From Paraprevotella clara YIT 11840 (GTDB lineage: Bacteria; Bacteroidota; Bacteroidia; Bacteroidales; Bacteroidaceae), in the NCBI RefSeq assembly GCF_000233955.1, contig NZ_JH376595.1, positions 43,669 through 107,668 on the forward strand: a stretch of 64,000 bases of DNA. Reading direction: 5' to 3'. Shown here in pieces: positions 8,786-17,887 of this stretch. The translations under genes were made by a program, and so were the position numbers. Position 1 is the stretch's first letter; the number at the start of each line of letters is the position of its first letter. The notes beneath the pieces are model-generated. The model searched no databases. It had not been told where the DNA came from and saw only the letters and a program-made list of their open reading frames with translations.

Positions 8786-10585
8786 TTAGTCGTCGGATAA
8801 GTCGGCCAGGGTCTTACGGTAAAGGGTCAGCACGTGCGACTTGCGGATGAAGCCCATGAACGTGCCTTCCGTGTCTACTACCGGAAGCGTCCAGGCCTGC
8901 GTCTTGTCGAACGTGAGCAGTACCACGTCCATGGAGTCGTCGATGTTCAGGCGGGCCACCGGCTCTTTCATCAGTTGGCCGATTTGGAAACGGTGATACA
9001 ATTCCTGCCGGAACATGATGGGGCGGACATCGTCCAGATAGATGATACCCACCAGACGGTGCTGGCGGTCCACCACCGGGAACACGTCGCGGCGCGAAGC
9101 CGAGATGGTTTTTACCAATTCGCTCAAATCCATGTCCGGATACAGGTATTCGTCGTATTTCTCGATGACCGAGTCGAGACTCATCAGCGTGAGTATGGCA
9201 CGGTCTTTATGGTGCGTGAGCAACTGGCCTCTTTTGGCCAAACGCATGGAATAGATGCTGTGGGGCTCGAAAGAAATAATGGTCAGGTAGGCACAGACGG
9301 ATACAATCATCAGGGGCATGAATAGCTGATAGCCTCCGGTGAGTTCCGCGATAAGGAATATGCCTGTCAGCGGGGCGTGCATGACGCCACTCATCAGTCC
9401 CGCCATGCCGATCATGGCAAAATTCCGTTCGGGCAAGTAAATGCCCAGACAACGGTAGAAGTTCCAAAGGCGGGCGAAAATAAAGCCTGAGATACAACCC
9501 AAAAACAGGCTGGGGGCGAAAATACCGCCACAACCGCCGCCGCCGTTGGTGGCCGTGGAGGCGAAGACTTTGAAGATAAGCACCAACGCCAGGTAAAGCA
9601 ACAACAGGTTGCCGTGTCCGTAGAACAACGAACTGTCCATCGCCGTGTCCCAGTCTTTCGCGCTGTTTCCGTTAAGCAGCAGGTTGATAAGGTCGTAGCC
9701 TTCTCCGTACAACGAAGGGAAAAGATAGATGAGGATGCTCAGCGTGGCTCCGCCGATGAGGAGCTTGACGTAAGGATTGGAATATTTGCGGAAGATGTCT
9801 TCCAGCGAGTTCATCGTGCGGGTGAAATAAAGCGATACCAGTCCGCAGAAGATGCCCAAAAGGATGTAGGCCGGTATTTTGTCTACGGCGAATCCGTTTT
9901 GCAGGTGGAATTCAAAGATTGTGTTCGTACCTGATACGGCGAATGTCACTCCGGCGGCCGTCACGCATGAAATCAGCAAAGGCAGCAAAGCTCCCATCGT
10001 GAGGTCTATCATGAGGACTTCGAGGGTGAATACAAGCCCGGCAATCGGGGCTTTGAAGATGCCTGCCACGGCACCCGCCGCTCCGCAACCCACCAAAAGC
10101 ATCAGTGTCTTGCTGTTGATGCGGAACAGGCGTCCGAGATTGGAACCGATGGCCGAACCGGTGAGCACGATGGGGGCTTCTGCTCCTACGGAACCTCCGA
10201 ACCCGATGGTAATGGCACTGGCGATGACGCTCGACCATGTGTTGTGCGCCTTGATTTTACTCTGTTTGCGTGCGATGGCAAAGAGAATCTTGGTGACACC
10301 GTGGCTGATGTCGTCCTTTACGACGTAGCGGACGAACAGTCCCGTCAGGAAAATACCGATGACGGGATACACCAGATAAAGGGCGTTGGAACCGGTGGCG
10401 TCGAAACGGTAGGTCAGGAGGTATTGTATCTGATGGATGAGCCACTTCAGGAAGAGACCGGCGAAAGCGGTCAGCACACCGACCACAAAGCTAATCATCA
10501 GAATGAATTTCTGTTCGCTGAAGTTCATCCGTCGCCAGATGAACAAGCGTTCGAAAAATGTGAAATTCCTTTTTACCGCGTACAT
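8786..10585 (-). CDS. ClC-type chloride channel/antiporter with CBS domains
   Basis: Inner membrane anion channel or chloride/proton exchanger, 599 residues. Ten or more hydrophobic segments cover about residues 25-435. The selectivity segments are visible: GSVGAEAP (131-138, with the candidate gating Glu136) and GGIFAP in a glycine-rich run. The C-terminal 140 residues form a CBS pair (for example DVFPVVDRQHRLVGIIYLDD), which in this family binds adenine nucleotides and regulates gating. It lies 12 bases after tsaC and 11 before fmt. Whether it is a channel or an exchanger cannot be told from this sequence. Confidence 0.95.
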   Translation of the reverse strand: MYAVKRNFTFFERLFIWRRMNFSEQKFILMISFVVGVLTAFAGLFLKWLIHQIQYLLTYRFDATGSNALYLVYPVIGIFLTGLFVRYVVKDDISHGVTKILFAIARKQSKIKAHNTWSSVIASAITIGFGGSVGAEAPIVLTGSAIGSNLGRLFRINSKTLMLLVGCGAAGAVAGIFKAPIAGLVFTLEVLMIDLTMGALLPLLISCVTAAGVTFAVSGTNTIFEFHLQNGFAVDKIPAYILLGIFCGLVSLYFTRTMNSLEDIFRKYSNPYVKLLIGGATLSILIYLFPSLYGEGYDLINLLLNGNSAKDWDTAMDSSLFYGHGNLLLLYLALVLIFKVFASTATNGGGGCGGIFAPSLFLGCISGFIFARLWNFYRCLGIYLPERNFAMIGMAGLMSGVMHAPLTGIFLIAELTGGYQLFMPLMIVSVCAYLTIISFEPHSIYSMRLAKRGQLLTHHKDRAILTLMSLDSVIEKYDEYLYPDMDLSELVKTISASRRDVFPVVDRQHRLVGIIYLDDVRPIMFRQELYHRFQIGQLMKEPVARLNIDDSMDVVLLTFDKTQAWTLPVVDTEGTFMGFIRKSHVLTLYRKTLADLSDD

Positions 10586-10597
10586 GATTTTTTCTGC

Positions 10598-11167
10598 TTA
10601 TTTCCTGATAATGGCTACTTCGCCGTCCGAACCCAGTTTGATGATACTGCTGGGAACGGCTTTCGTTTTTTCCTTCCGGCGGCTTTGTACAATGTAGTCT
10701 ACCGCATTTTTTATTTCGTCGCTGATGTCGTCGAAACAAGCCGGCGAAGGCTCGCCGCTCACGTTGGCCGAGGTGGACACGACGGCTTTCTGGAAACGGT
10801 AACACAACTGGCGGCTGAATTCCTCACGGGTGACGCGGATGCCTACACTGCCGTCTTCGGCCAGCAAGTTGGGGGCCAGGTTCTTGGCCTTGTCGAAAAT
10901 GATGGTGAGCGGACGGGTGGCATATTCTATCAAGTCCCAAGCCACGTTGGGCACATCGCTTACGTAACGCTGCAACCGGTGGTCGGAGTCTACCAGGCAA
11001 ATGAGTGCCTTGCTGTCGTCGCGCTTCTTGATGTCGTACACACGACGGACAGCCTCTTCGTTGGTGGCATCGCAGCCGATTCCCCATATCGTGTCCGTAG
11101 GGTAGAGGATGACGCCGCCCCGGCGCATGACCTCTACCGCCTGTCTGATGTCTTCTTCTTTATTCAT
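10598..11167 (-). CDS. tsaC: Threonylcarbamoyl-AMP synthase (Sua5/YrdC family)
   Basis: Makes threonylcarbamoyl-AMP from threonine, bicarbonate and ATP for the t6A modification of ANN-decoding tRNAs. The 189 residues correspond to the short TsaC form without the Sua5 extension. The YrdC hallmarks are present: GGVILYPTDTIWGIGCDA near the N-terminus, KKRDDSKAL, and STSANVSGEPSP near residue 135. It lies 22 bases after prfC, in a run of translation-related genes. Confidence 0.95.
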   Translation of the reverse strand: MNKEEDIRQAVEVMRRGGVILYPTDTIWGIGCDATNEEAVRRVYDIKKRDDSKALICLVDSDHRLQRYVSDVPNVAWDLIEYATRPLTIIFDKAKNLAPNLLAEDGSVGIRVTREEFSRQLCYRFQKAVVSTSANVSGEPSPACFDDISDEIKNAVDYIVQSRRKEKTKAVPSSIIKLGSDGEVAIIRK

Positions 11168-11189
11168 GTCCGTTTGTCCGGTTTAAACT

Positions 11190-12755
11190 TTAAAATTCGC
11201 TCGTGAAATGGAATTTGATGTGCTCGAAATCGTTCTGGGCCATCTGGAGCACGTAGTTGCTGTCGGCCAAGAAAACGTCGCGGCCTTCGCGGTCCTTGGC
11301 CATGAACTGATACTTGCGCTTTTTGAAGGCTTCCAATTGTGCCTCGTCGTCGCTTTCTATCCAGCACGCCTTGTACAGGCTGACGGGTTCCCAACGACAT
11401 TTGGCATTATACTCATTTTCCAGACGGTATTGTATCACTTCAAACTGTAATTGTCCTACCGTACCGATGATTTTCCGTCCGTTGAACTGGTTGACGAAGA
11501 GCTGTGCCACGCCCTCGTCCATCAACTGTTCGATACCCTTGTTCAACTGTTTGGTCTTCATGGGGTCGGCATTCTCGATGTATTTGAACATTTCGGGAGA
11601 GAAACTCGGCAGTCCGCGGAAATGTATCATCTCTCCTTCGGTCAGTGTGTCGCCGATCTTGAATATGCCGTTGTCCGGCAGTCCCACGATGTCGCCGGGC
11701 CAGGCCTCGTCTATCGTGCTTTTCTTTTGTGCCATGAACTGTGTGGGCGAAGAAAAGCGCAGCGTCTTGTTTTGGCGTACATGCAAGTAAGGCGCGTTGC
11801 GCACGAACTTACCGGAACATACTTTGCAGAAGGCGATACATGAACGGTGGTTAGGGTCGATGTTGGCTGTGATTTTGAAGATGAAACCGCTGAACTTCGG
11901 CTCTTCCGGCCTGACCGTGCGCTCTTCGGCCAACGTCGGACGCGGGCTGGGTGCAATCTGCACGAAGCAGTCCAATAGCTCTTTTACACCGAAATTGTTC
12001 AGTGCCGACCCGAAGAAGACGGGAGCTACTTCGGCTTCCAAATAGGTCTGAACGTCGAACTCGGGATAGACACCGTCCACTAACTCCAAGTCCGTCCGCA
12101 GTTTGTCGGCATCGGCCTGGCCAACGTGAGCTTCCAGTGCATCGCTGTGGATGTCCACCTCCACCTTTTCCGTTACCTTTTGCTTGTCGGGGGTGAACAG
12201 GTCGAGGCGTTGCTCGTAGATGTTGTACACCCCTTTGAAACGTTGTCCTTGGTTGATGGGCCATGAGAGAGGGCGCACCTTGATTTGCAACTCCTGTTCC
12301 AGTTCGTCCAAAAGGTCGAAGGGGTCTTTTCCCTCACGGTCCATCTTGTTGATGAAGATAATGACCGGCGTTTTGCGCATACGGCAGACCGTCATCAGTT
12401 TCCGGGTCTGCGCCTCCACGCCTTTCGCACTGTCCACGACGATGATGGCGCTGTCCACTGCTGTCAGCGTGCGGAACGTATCTTCGGCAAAGTCCTGATG
12501 GCCCGGGGTGTCCAGGATATTCACTTTGTAATCCTTGTAGTCGAATTCCATGACGGAAGTCGTGACCGAAATACCGCGTTGTTTTTCGATTTCCATCCAG
12601 TCGCTGGTGGCCGTTTTCTTGATTTTGTTGTTCTTGACGGCTCCGGCCACCTGGATTTGCCCACCGAAGAGCAATAGTTTTTCGGTGAGGGTGGTCTTTC
12701 CGGCGTCCGGATGGGAAATAATGGCAAAAGTCCTTCTTCTTTCTATTTCATTCAT
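11190..12755 (-). CDS. prfC: Peptide chain release factor 3
   Basis: Translational GTPase that removes RF1/RF2 from the ribosome after termination; 521 residues, close to E. coli RF3. The G-domain motifs are clear: SHPDAGKTT (P-loop, 15-23), DTPGHQDF (G3) and NKMDREG (G4). Domains II and III follow. It is preceded by rfbD (18-base gap) and followed by tsaC (22 bases). Confidence 0.97.
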   Translation of the reverse strand: MNEIERRRTFAIISHPDAGKTTLTEKLLLFGGQIQVAGAVKNNKIKKTATSDWMEIEKQRGISVTTSVMEFDYKDYKVNILDTPGHQDFAEDTFRTLTAVDSAIIVVDSAKGVEAQTRKLMTVCRMRKTPVIIFINKMDREGKDPFDLLDELEQELQIKVRPLSWPINQGQRFKGVYNIYEQRLDLFTPDKQKVTEKVEVDIHSDALEAHVGQADADKLRTDLELVDGVYPEFDVQTYLEAEVAPVFFGSALNNFGVKELLDCFVQIAPSPRPTLAEERTVRPEEPKFSGFIFKITANIDPNHRSCIAFCKVCSGKFVRNAPYLHVRQNKTLRFSSPTQFMAQKKSTIDEAWPGDIVGLPDNGIFKIGDTLTEGEMIHFRGLPSFSPEMFKYIENADPMKTKQLNKGIEQLMDEGVAQLFVNQFNGRKIIGTVGQLQFEVIQYRLENEYNAKCRWEPVSLYKACWIESDDEAQLEAFKKRKYQFMAKDREGRDVFLADSNYVLQMAQNDFEHIKFHFTSEF

Positions 12756-12773
12756 ACGTTTCGATGCGTCGGT

Positions 12774-13634
12774 TTAATTTTGTTCTAATTTCTGGATGCA
12801 CTCGGTCAGCGAGTCTTCCCAATAGGGAATGTCGATGTGATAAGTCTCTTTGATTTTGGTCTTGTCGAGCACGGAATAATGAGGCCGTGCCGCCGGTGCG
12901 GGATATTCTTCCGTATGGAGCGGACGTACCTTGCAGGTGGTGATGTCGGCTATGCGGTGGATGGCTTTGGTAAAGTCGTACCATGAGATGGCTCCCTCGT
13001 TGCTGAAATGGTAAATTCCGGGAACGAAATCCTGTGTCAGTACGGCAAAGATGGCCACCGCCAGGTCGCGTGCGTAAGTCGGCGTGCCGATTTGGTCGAA
13101 GATGACCCCGAGACTCTCTTTTTCCCGACCTAACCGCAACATGGTCTTGACGAAGTTGTTGCCGAAAGTGGAGTAGAGCCATGCCGTGCGGATGACGACC
13201 GATTCGGGGCAGTTCCGCATGACGGCTTCTTCGCCTGCCAGTTTGGTGCGGCCGTACGCCGTAGCCGGGCATGTCGGTTCCTCCTCGCGGTAGGGAATGT
13301 GTGCAGTCCCGTCGAACACGTAGTCCGTAGAAACCTGTATCATGCAGCCGCCCCGTTCATGCACGGCCTTGGCCAGATAGCCCGGGGCTGTATGGTTCAG
13401 CAAGTCGCAGAACGCTTCGTCGCTTTCCGCTTTGTCTACGGCCGTGTAAGCCGCACAGTTCACGATACAGTCAATTTCGTGCATGCCGACGAATGACTTT
13501 ACGGCTTTCTCGTCGGTGATGTCCAACTCTTTCACGTCTGTGAAAAAATAATTGAATTCCGGATGACCGGCAGCCAGAAGCTGCATTTCATTGCCCAGTT
13601 GGCCGTTGCAGCCTGTTACTAAAATATTTTTCAT
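12774..13634 (-). CDS. rfbD: dTDP-4-dehydrorhamnose reductase
   Basis: Last step of dTDP-L-rhamnose synthesis: NADPH-dependent reduction of dTDP-6-deoxy-L-lyxo-4-hexulose. 286 residues. The Rossmann motif is GCNGQLG (8-14), and the SDR catalytic Tyr and Lys are in ATAYGRTKLAGE. The ATG at 13634 is used here, with AAAGGA just upstream; a TTG nine codons earlier overlaps the previous gene and is unlikely. No rfbA, rfbB or rfbC is nearby, so rfbD sits apart in an operon of translation genes. Confidence 0.95.
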   Translation of the reverse strand: MKNILVTGCNGQLGNEMQLLAAGHPEFNYFFTDVKELDITDEKAVKSFVGMHEIDCIVNCAAYTAVDKAESDEAFCDLLNHTAPGYLAKAVHERGGCMIQVSTDYVFDGTAHIPYREEEPTCPATAYGRTKLAGEEAVMRNCPESVVIRTAWLYSTFGNNFVKTMLRLGREKESLGVIFDQIGTPTYARDLAVAIFAVLTQDFVPGIYHFSNEGAISWYDFTKAIHRIADITTCKVRPLHTEEYPAPAARPHYSVLDKTKIKETYHIDIPYWEDSLTECIQKLEQN

Positions 13635-13653
13635 ATCGTTTGTTTCCTTTTGT

Positions 13654-14199
13654 TCATTCAAATTTCAATTCGCCTGCTTTGTCCTGCTTGTAATAGTCGG
13701 ACAGCATGGCCAAAAGTTTGGTGATGTCGGCCACGGCCTTGGCGGTCTCGTCGCTTATCGGTTTGTGTTGCAGGCGGAGCAACATCACGCCGTAGAGGGC
13801 ATCGAAACAGTTTTCCAATTCCGACACGTCCTTTTTGTCTCCCTTGTTGCGGAGTTCTACGATGTAGGGTAAGGCCTTGTAATAAGCAGCCGTGTAGAAC
13901 GGAAACTTGGAGGACTGCAACAGTTGGTTGTGCAAGTCGGTGAGCCACAGGATGATGTTCCGGTTGATTTGCAGGTGGCCACCCTCCTGTATGCCTTCTT
14001 CCTTCATCATGCGGATGAGATGGCTGTACCATTCTTCCATTTCTTTTTCCGTTTCCTCCGTGGCTCTGAACTGTGCCAGATAGTTCTGTTTGAGTTCATC
14101 CGGGTCCAAGTGGTGGGCACGGAGAATATCTTCCACCTGCCACATGTAAAGCAGGTATTCGGCAATGTTTTTTTCTTTAAGTTGTTGGGCTATATACAT
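13654..14199 (-). CDS. DUF4924 family protein
   Basis: 181-residue, almost entirely helical soluble protein with no signal peptide or membrane segment. I recognise it as the Bacteroidetes family DUF4924 (opening IAQQLKEKNIAEYLLYMWQVEDI), whose function is unknown. It lies 4 bases after the LysE-type exporter and 19 bases before rfbD. No catalytic motif is visible. Confidence 0.8.
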   Translation of the reverse strand: MYIAQQLKEKNIAEYLLYMWQVEDILRAHHLDPDELKQNYLAQFRATEETEKEMEEWYSHLIRMMKEEGIQEGGHLQINRNIILWLTDLHNQLLQSSKFPFYTAAYYKALPYIVELRNKGDKKDVSELENCFDALYGVMLLRLQHKPISDETAKAVADITKLLAMLSDYYKQDKAGELKFE

Positions 14200-14203
14200 A
14201 TAT

Positions 14204-14860
14204 TTATAACGATAAACCGGTCAGCGTGACGGCAAACCCCACGATAGAGGCCACAATGACAACCACTCCTATGAGCCTGTTCAGCAAATAGATGCCTTTG
14301 ACATCGAAACGGCTGCGCACCTTGTCTATGAAATAAGTCAGGACGAACCACCATATCATGGCTCCGACGAGTATGGACAAGTAACCCAGAGATTGCTGTA
14401 CCACGTGGTCGGGGACGACAAAGGTGAAGCGGGCGAACAACGCCACGAACAGAAAGATGATGAGAGGGTTGGAAAACGTGACCAGAAAACCGGTCACCAT
14501 ATTGTGTATCAGCGTACCTTTACGGGGAGAAGTCGGGCGGATGGATTTCGCCGGATTGCAACGGTAAGTGTACCATCCGAAAAAGAAGAGCATGATACTG
14601 CCCGCCATCTGCAGGTAGAACATGTTGTCTTTGTTTTCAATGAAGTCTACCACGAAACTCATTCCGAATCCCGTAATCAAAGCATATATGATGTCGCTGA
14701 AAGCTGCTCCGATTCCTGTGACGAAGCCATACCAGCGCCCTTTGTTCAGTGTACGCTGAATGCAAAGCACTCCGACTGGTCCCATGGGAGCGGATGCCAC
14801 CACGCCGATGAGCAATCCTTTTATGATTAAATCTAATGTACTAACCGGTTCAAACCACAT
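14204..14860 (-). CDS. LysE family translocator
   Basis: Inner membrane exporter of the LysE/RhtB type, 218 residues with about six hydrophobic segments. The family motif ASAPMGPVGVLCIQRTL (22-38) is intact, including the conserved GP-G. Members export amino acids or related small molecules; the substrate here is not predictable. It is the first gene of the seven-gene minus-strand operon, with a partial -7 box (CAATTTTG, 14869-14876) just upstream. Confidence 0.9.
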   Translation of the reverse strand: MWFEPVSTLDLIIKGLLIGVVASAPMGPVGVLCIQRTLNKGRWYGFVTGIGAAFSDIIYALITGFGMSFVVDFIENKDNMFYLQMAGSIMLFFFGWYTYRCNPAKSIRPTSPRKGTLIHNMVTGFLVTFSNPLIIFLFVALFARFTFVVPDHVVQQSLGYLSILVGAMIWWFVLTYFIDKVRSRFDVKGIYLLNRLIGVVVIVASIVGFAVTLTGLSL

Positions 14861-14868
14861 AATAGGTG

Positions 14869-14876
14869 CAAAATTG
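14869..14876 (-). promoter_or_regulatory. Probable -7 box (CAATTTTG) of the seven-gene operon
   Basis: On the minus strand it reads CAATTTTG, one base off TAnnTTTG, 9 bases from the LysE start codon. Transcripts would have a very short leader. Confidence 0.4.
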
Positions 14877-14970
14877 GCATTTTTTCATGAGACTATAAAG
14901 AAAAGGCCGTTCTTTTTTTATTTTTCGTGAAAAAGAGTTTTTTTCTTTTCGCGGTTACATCTGTTTTTCT

Positions 14971-14978
14971 TAACTTTG
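14971..14978 (+). promoter_or_regulatory. -7 box TAACTTTG of glucokinase gene
   Basis: Exact TAnnTTTG match, 34 bases before the ATG at 15012. It overlaps the in-frame TTG at 14976, ruling that out as start. Confidence 0.7.
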
Positions 14979-15011
14979 AAAACTGTTATAATTAACTTTT
15001 ATATATACATT

Positions 15012-15980
15012 ATGGCTATGGAAAATAAACCTTATGTAATAGGGCTTGATTTAGGAGGAACCAACTCAGTTTTCGGCATTGTGAATTCGGAAGGAAGTGT
15101 GGTGACTTCGACGTCTATCCGGACGAAAGGACAGAACGATTTGGATGTCTATATGGACAGTGCTTGTGCCGCTTTGGCTCCGATGATAGAACAGGTGGGC
15201 GGCATCCAGAATATCAAGGGAATGGGAATCGGTGCGCCTAATGGTAACTATTATACCGGCAATATCGAACTGGCACCCAACCTGCCGTGGAAAGGAATCG
15301 TCCCGTTTGCGAAGAAATTCAGTGAACGATTGGGGATTCCCGTGGTCTTGACAAACGATGCCAATGCTGCGGCTATCGGTGAGATGACTTACGGAGTAGC
15401 CAAGGGAATGAAGAACTTCATCATGATTACTTTGGGCACGGGCGTGGGCAGCGGTATTGTAGTCAACGGTGAGTTGGTCTACGGTTGTGACGGGTTTGCC
15501 GGAGAATTGGGACATGTGATTGTGGATACGACCCCGGAAGCCCGCTTGTGTGGCTGTGGCCGTAAGGGATGTTTGGAGACTTATTGTTCGGCCACGGGCG
15601 TGGCGCGCACGGCACGCGAGTTTCTCGCCAAACGTACAGACGACACGGAGTTGCGTAAAATCCCGTTGGAGGAGATTACGTCGAAAGACGTATCTATTGC
15701 CGCTGAGCACGGTGACCAACTGGCACGCGATGTATATAAGTTTACCGGTGATTTGTTAGGACGCTCTTGTGCCAATTTTACCGCCTTCTGTAGTCCGGAG
15801 GCATACGTGTTTTTCGGTGGGCTGACAAAAGCCGGTAATCTGATTATGGACCCGATAAAAGAGGCATACGATGCTAATGTGCAGAACATATTCAAGGGAA
15901 AAGCCAAGATGTTGATTTCCCAAATGGATGATGCACAAGCGGCTGTGGTAGGTGCTGCGGCATTGGCTTGGAAAATCTGA
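15012..15980 (+). CDS. glcK: ROK family glucokinase
   Basis: Phosphorylates glucose (or a related hexose) with ATP in the cytoplasm; 322 residues. The ROK hallmarks are complete: phosphate-binding DLGGTN (13-18), catalytic Asp116 in TNDANAA, GTGVGSG (142-148), GFAGELGH (161-168) and the zinc motif CGCGRKGC (180-187). The start at 15012 is chosen because the promoter -7 box overlaps the upstream TTG; ATG 15018 is also possible. The gene stands alone between the LysE operon and a bidirectional terminator. Sugar specificity is inferred from the family. Confidence 0.92.
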   Translation: MAMENKPYVIGLDLGGTNSVFGIVNSEGSVVTSTSIRTKGQNDLDVYMDSACAALAPMIEQVGGIQNIKGMGIGAPNGNYYTGNIELAPNLPWKGIVPFAKKFSERLGIPVVLTNDANAAAIGEMTYGVAKGMKNFIMITLGTGVGSGIVVNGELVYGCDGFAGELGHVIVDTTPEARLCGCGRKGCLETYCSATGVARTAREFLAKRTDDTELRKIPLEEITSKDVSIAAEHGDQLARDVYKFTGDLLGRSCANFTAFCSPEAYVFFGGLTKAGNLIMDPIKEAYDANVQNIFKGKAKMLISQMDDAQAAVVGAAALAWKI

Positions 15981-16032
15981 TTCATGCAAATCCCTTTCGT
16001 GGGTGAGAACGGAATTTTCTTTTTTCATTTAA

Positions 16033-16077
16033 AAAAGGCGTATCTTCCTATCGAAATAAATGGAAGATACGCCTTTT
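16033..16077. terminator. Bidirectional terminator between glcK and the kinase pair
   Basis: A perfect 16-bp stem (AAAAGGCGTATCTTCC at 16033-16048 and its complement at 16062-16077) has a 13-base loop. T-rich sequence lies on one side, A-rich on the other. It serves two convergent transcripts. Confidence 0.85.
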
Positions 16078-16124
16078 GGTTTATCATTCGTCCGGCAAAC
16101 GGTTTTCCGGATAAATGGGTTTTG

Positions 16125-16355
16125 TCATCTGATTTGGGGACGATAATTCTTGCGGATAGGATAGAGTTCCTCTGCTTTTACTTCAACAACTTGTCCTTCG
16201 CGGGCGATAATCAGAGTGGTATGGTTATGTTTTGCACGCTCCACGAGGCGTTTCTGAGCCAGGTATATGCCTTCGTCGATTTTGCGCTGCATTTCATAAA
16301 CCTCATCCTCGCTCATTATCGTTTTCTTCGGTGTATTGGTCTTTGAATTTTTCAT
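16125..16355 (-). CDS. Small protein paired with zeta-like kinase (possible antitoxin)
   Basis: 76 residues from the ATG at 16355, which overlaps the kinase 3' end by 53 bases. An inner ATG at 16316 (MSEDEVYEMQRK) gives a 14-base overlap and 63 residues. The protein is charged and helical at first (MQRKIDEGIYLAQKRLVERA), then has a short beta-rich part (TLIIAREGQVVEVKAEEL). It has no signal peptide. I do not recognise a named family. The coupled position suggests a partner of the kinase, perhaps an antidote, but the order kinase-then-partner is the reverse of epsilon-zeta. Confidence 0.6.
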   Translation of the reverse strand: MKNSKTNTPKKTIMSEDEVYEMQRKIDEGIYLAQKRLVERAKHNHTTLIIAREGQVVEVKAEELYPIRKNYRPQIR

Positions 16356-16911
16356 ATACGGCTGGTTCAATAATAGTTATACTCTCGTCTTTGCATCCGT
16401 AGGCTATTTTATTAGCTGGACAGGTGCTGTTGTCATACAATGCCCAATAGTCGCATACGGGCATATAGAGGTTGAACAGGTTACTTAGGCCGTTGTCGTA
16501 ACGACGGTAAATCACATCGAGCGGGATGTTGTGTCCACCTTCGCTTACGCGTTTGGCCACCCGTTTCACGGCCTGTTCCGGACTGCTCAGCGAAAAGAAG
16601 AGCAGCGTGACGAAATAGCCTCTTTTCTGTGCCTGTTTGATGAGCTTCACGTAAGACCGTGTAGCCAATGTCGTTTCAAAAGCAAAGGTTTCGCCTTCTT
16701 TCAACAAGTGGATGATGCGTTCTATCATCAGTCGTCCCGCCTGGATGGCTACGCCTTCGGGATTGAACGGAGACAGTCCGGCTGCGATTTCGTCGGCGTT
16801 GACGAATTCCCGGCAATCCAACATTTCCGGAAGTACGGTAAAGCTGGCTGTCGTTTTTCCGGCTCCGTTACAACCTGCAATGACGTACAAGTTGTGTTTT
16901 TGTTCTCCCAT
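16303..16911 (-). CDS. Zeta toxin-like P-loop kinase
   Basis: 202-residue single-domain ATPase of the zeta-toxin/AAA_33 group. Walker A is GCNGAGKTT (13-21). NADEIAAGLSP (38-48) includes the candidate catalytic Asp40, FETTLATRSY (78-87) matches the zeta substrate-binding segment, and YRRYDNGLSNL supplies the arginine-rich lid. Zeta toxins phosphorylate UDP-N-acetylglucosamine and block wall synthesis; whether this one does is inference. Promoter -7 box at 16939-16946. The small overlapping gene downstream is probably co-translated. Confidence 0.85.
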   Translation of the reverse strand: MGEQKHNLYVIAGCNGAGKTTASFTVLPEMLDCREFVNADEIAAGLSPFNPEGVAIQAGRLMIERIIHLLKEGETFAFETTLATRSYVKLIKQAQKRGYFVTLLFFSLSSPEQAVKRVAKRVSEGGHNIPLDVIYRRYDNGLSNLFNLYMPVCDYWALYDNSTCPANKIAYGCKDESITIIEPAVYEKFKDQYTEENDNERG

Positions 16912-16938
16912 TACATTATTTATTTAAATACTGAATGA

Positions 16939-16946
16939 CAAAGATA
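16939..16946 (-). promoter_or_regulatory. -7 box TATCTTTG of the zeta-like kinase
   Basis: Reads TATCTTTG on the minus strand, 27 bases upstream of the ATG at 16911. Confidence 0.65.
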
Positions 16947-17014
16947 CGATTTGGCGATGAATCCGGCAATATTTCCGGTTCCTTTTTAAGGGGGCTGAGT
17001 GAAAAAGCAGACGG

Positions 17015-17698
17015 TCAGTCTTTCTTTTTCAGCAAATCGGGACGCAAAGCCTTTGTGCGTTCGAAAGACTGTTGCAGTTCCCATTCCTTAATCTTGGCTT
17101 CGTGCCCGGAAAGTAAAATTTCCGGCACGGTCCAACCTTTATAATCGGCCGGCCGGGTATATACGGGAGCAGCCAGCAGGTTGTCCTGGAACGAGTCGGA
17201 GAGGGCGCTTTGTTCGTCGCCGATGACACCGGGCACGATACGTACGATGGCATCTGTCATGACAGCGGCTGCCAGTTCTCCGCCCGTCAGTACGTAATCT
17301 CCTATACTGACTTCTTTCGTGATGAGGTGTTCACGGATGCGGTAGTCTATACCTTTATAATGTCCGCACAGGATGATGAGGTTTTCACAAAGGGAGAGCG
17401 TGTTGGCCATCGGTTGGTCGAACTGTTCGCCGTCCGGTGTGGTGAAAATCACTTCGTCGTAGTCCCGTTCAGCCTTCAAGGCCGAGATGCAGCGGTCTAT
17501 TGGTTCGCACTGCATCACCATGCCCGCAAAGCCGCCGAAAGGATAGTCGTCCACCCGGCGGTACTTATTCGTGGCATAGTCGCGCAAGTTGTGCAAATGG
17601 ATTTCCACCAAGCCTTTCTTTTGGGCACGTCCTAATATGCTTTCACGCACAAAGCCTTCGAGCAATTCCGGCAAAACGGTAATGATGTCTATTCTCAT
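17015..17698 (-). CDS. trmD: tRNA (guanine37-N1)-methyltransferase
   Basis: SAM-dependent methylation of G37 in tRNAs reading CNN-type codons, preventing frameshifts. 227 residues with the trefoil-knot SPOUT fold. Diagnostic segments are [37 protein letters not shown] and the C-terminal [12 protein letters not shown]. It is usually grouped with rpsP, rimM and rplS, but here stands alone with its own -7 box (17726-17733). Confidence 0.97.
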   Translation of the reverse strand: MRIDIITVLPELLEGFVRESILGRAQKKGLVEIHLHNLRDYATNKYRRVDDYPFGGFAGMVMQCEPIDRCISALKAERDYDEVIFTTPDGEQFDQPMANTLSLCENLIILCGHYKGIDYRIREHLITKEVSIGDYVLTGGELAAAVMTDAIVRIVPGVIGDEQSALSDSFQDNLLAAPVYTRPADYKGWTVPEILLSGHEAKIKEWELQQSFERTKALRPDLLKKKD

Positions 17699-17725
17699 GG
17701 GAATCTGTTTTCTTGTAATCTACTG

Positions 17726-17733
17726 CAAAAGTA
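17726..17733 (-). promoter_or_regulatory. -7 box TACTTTTG of trmD
   Basis: Exact TAnnTTTG on the minus strand, 27 bases before the trmD ATG. Confidence 0.6.
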
Positions 17734-17826
17734 GTGATTTTGCGCCGGATTTCATGGCGTGTGGCGGCTGATTACTAAAAATAGAAGTTAAAAAGGAAAT
17801 TTTGGGAACAGAAAACGTTCCGTAGA

Positions 17827-17858
17827 TTTGCTTTTCTAAACCTTTAGATATACATTTG
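17827..17858 (+). promoter_or_regulatory. Promoter of the BlaI/M56 operon
   Basis: -33 TTTG (17827-17830), 20 bp, then -7 TACATTTG (17851-17858), 29 bases upstream of the ATG. GATAT and ATATC flank the -7 box (17846-17863), a candidate half-site pair for autoregulation by the BlaI-type repressor. Confidence 0.7.
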
Positions 17859-17887
17859 CCATATCAATAACTAAAGTATTAGAAATA

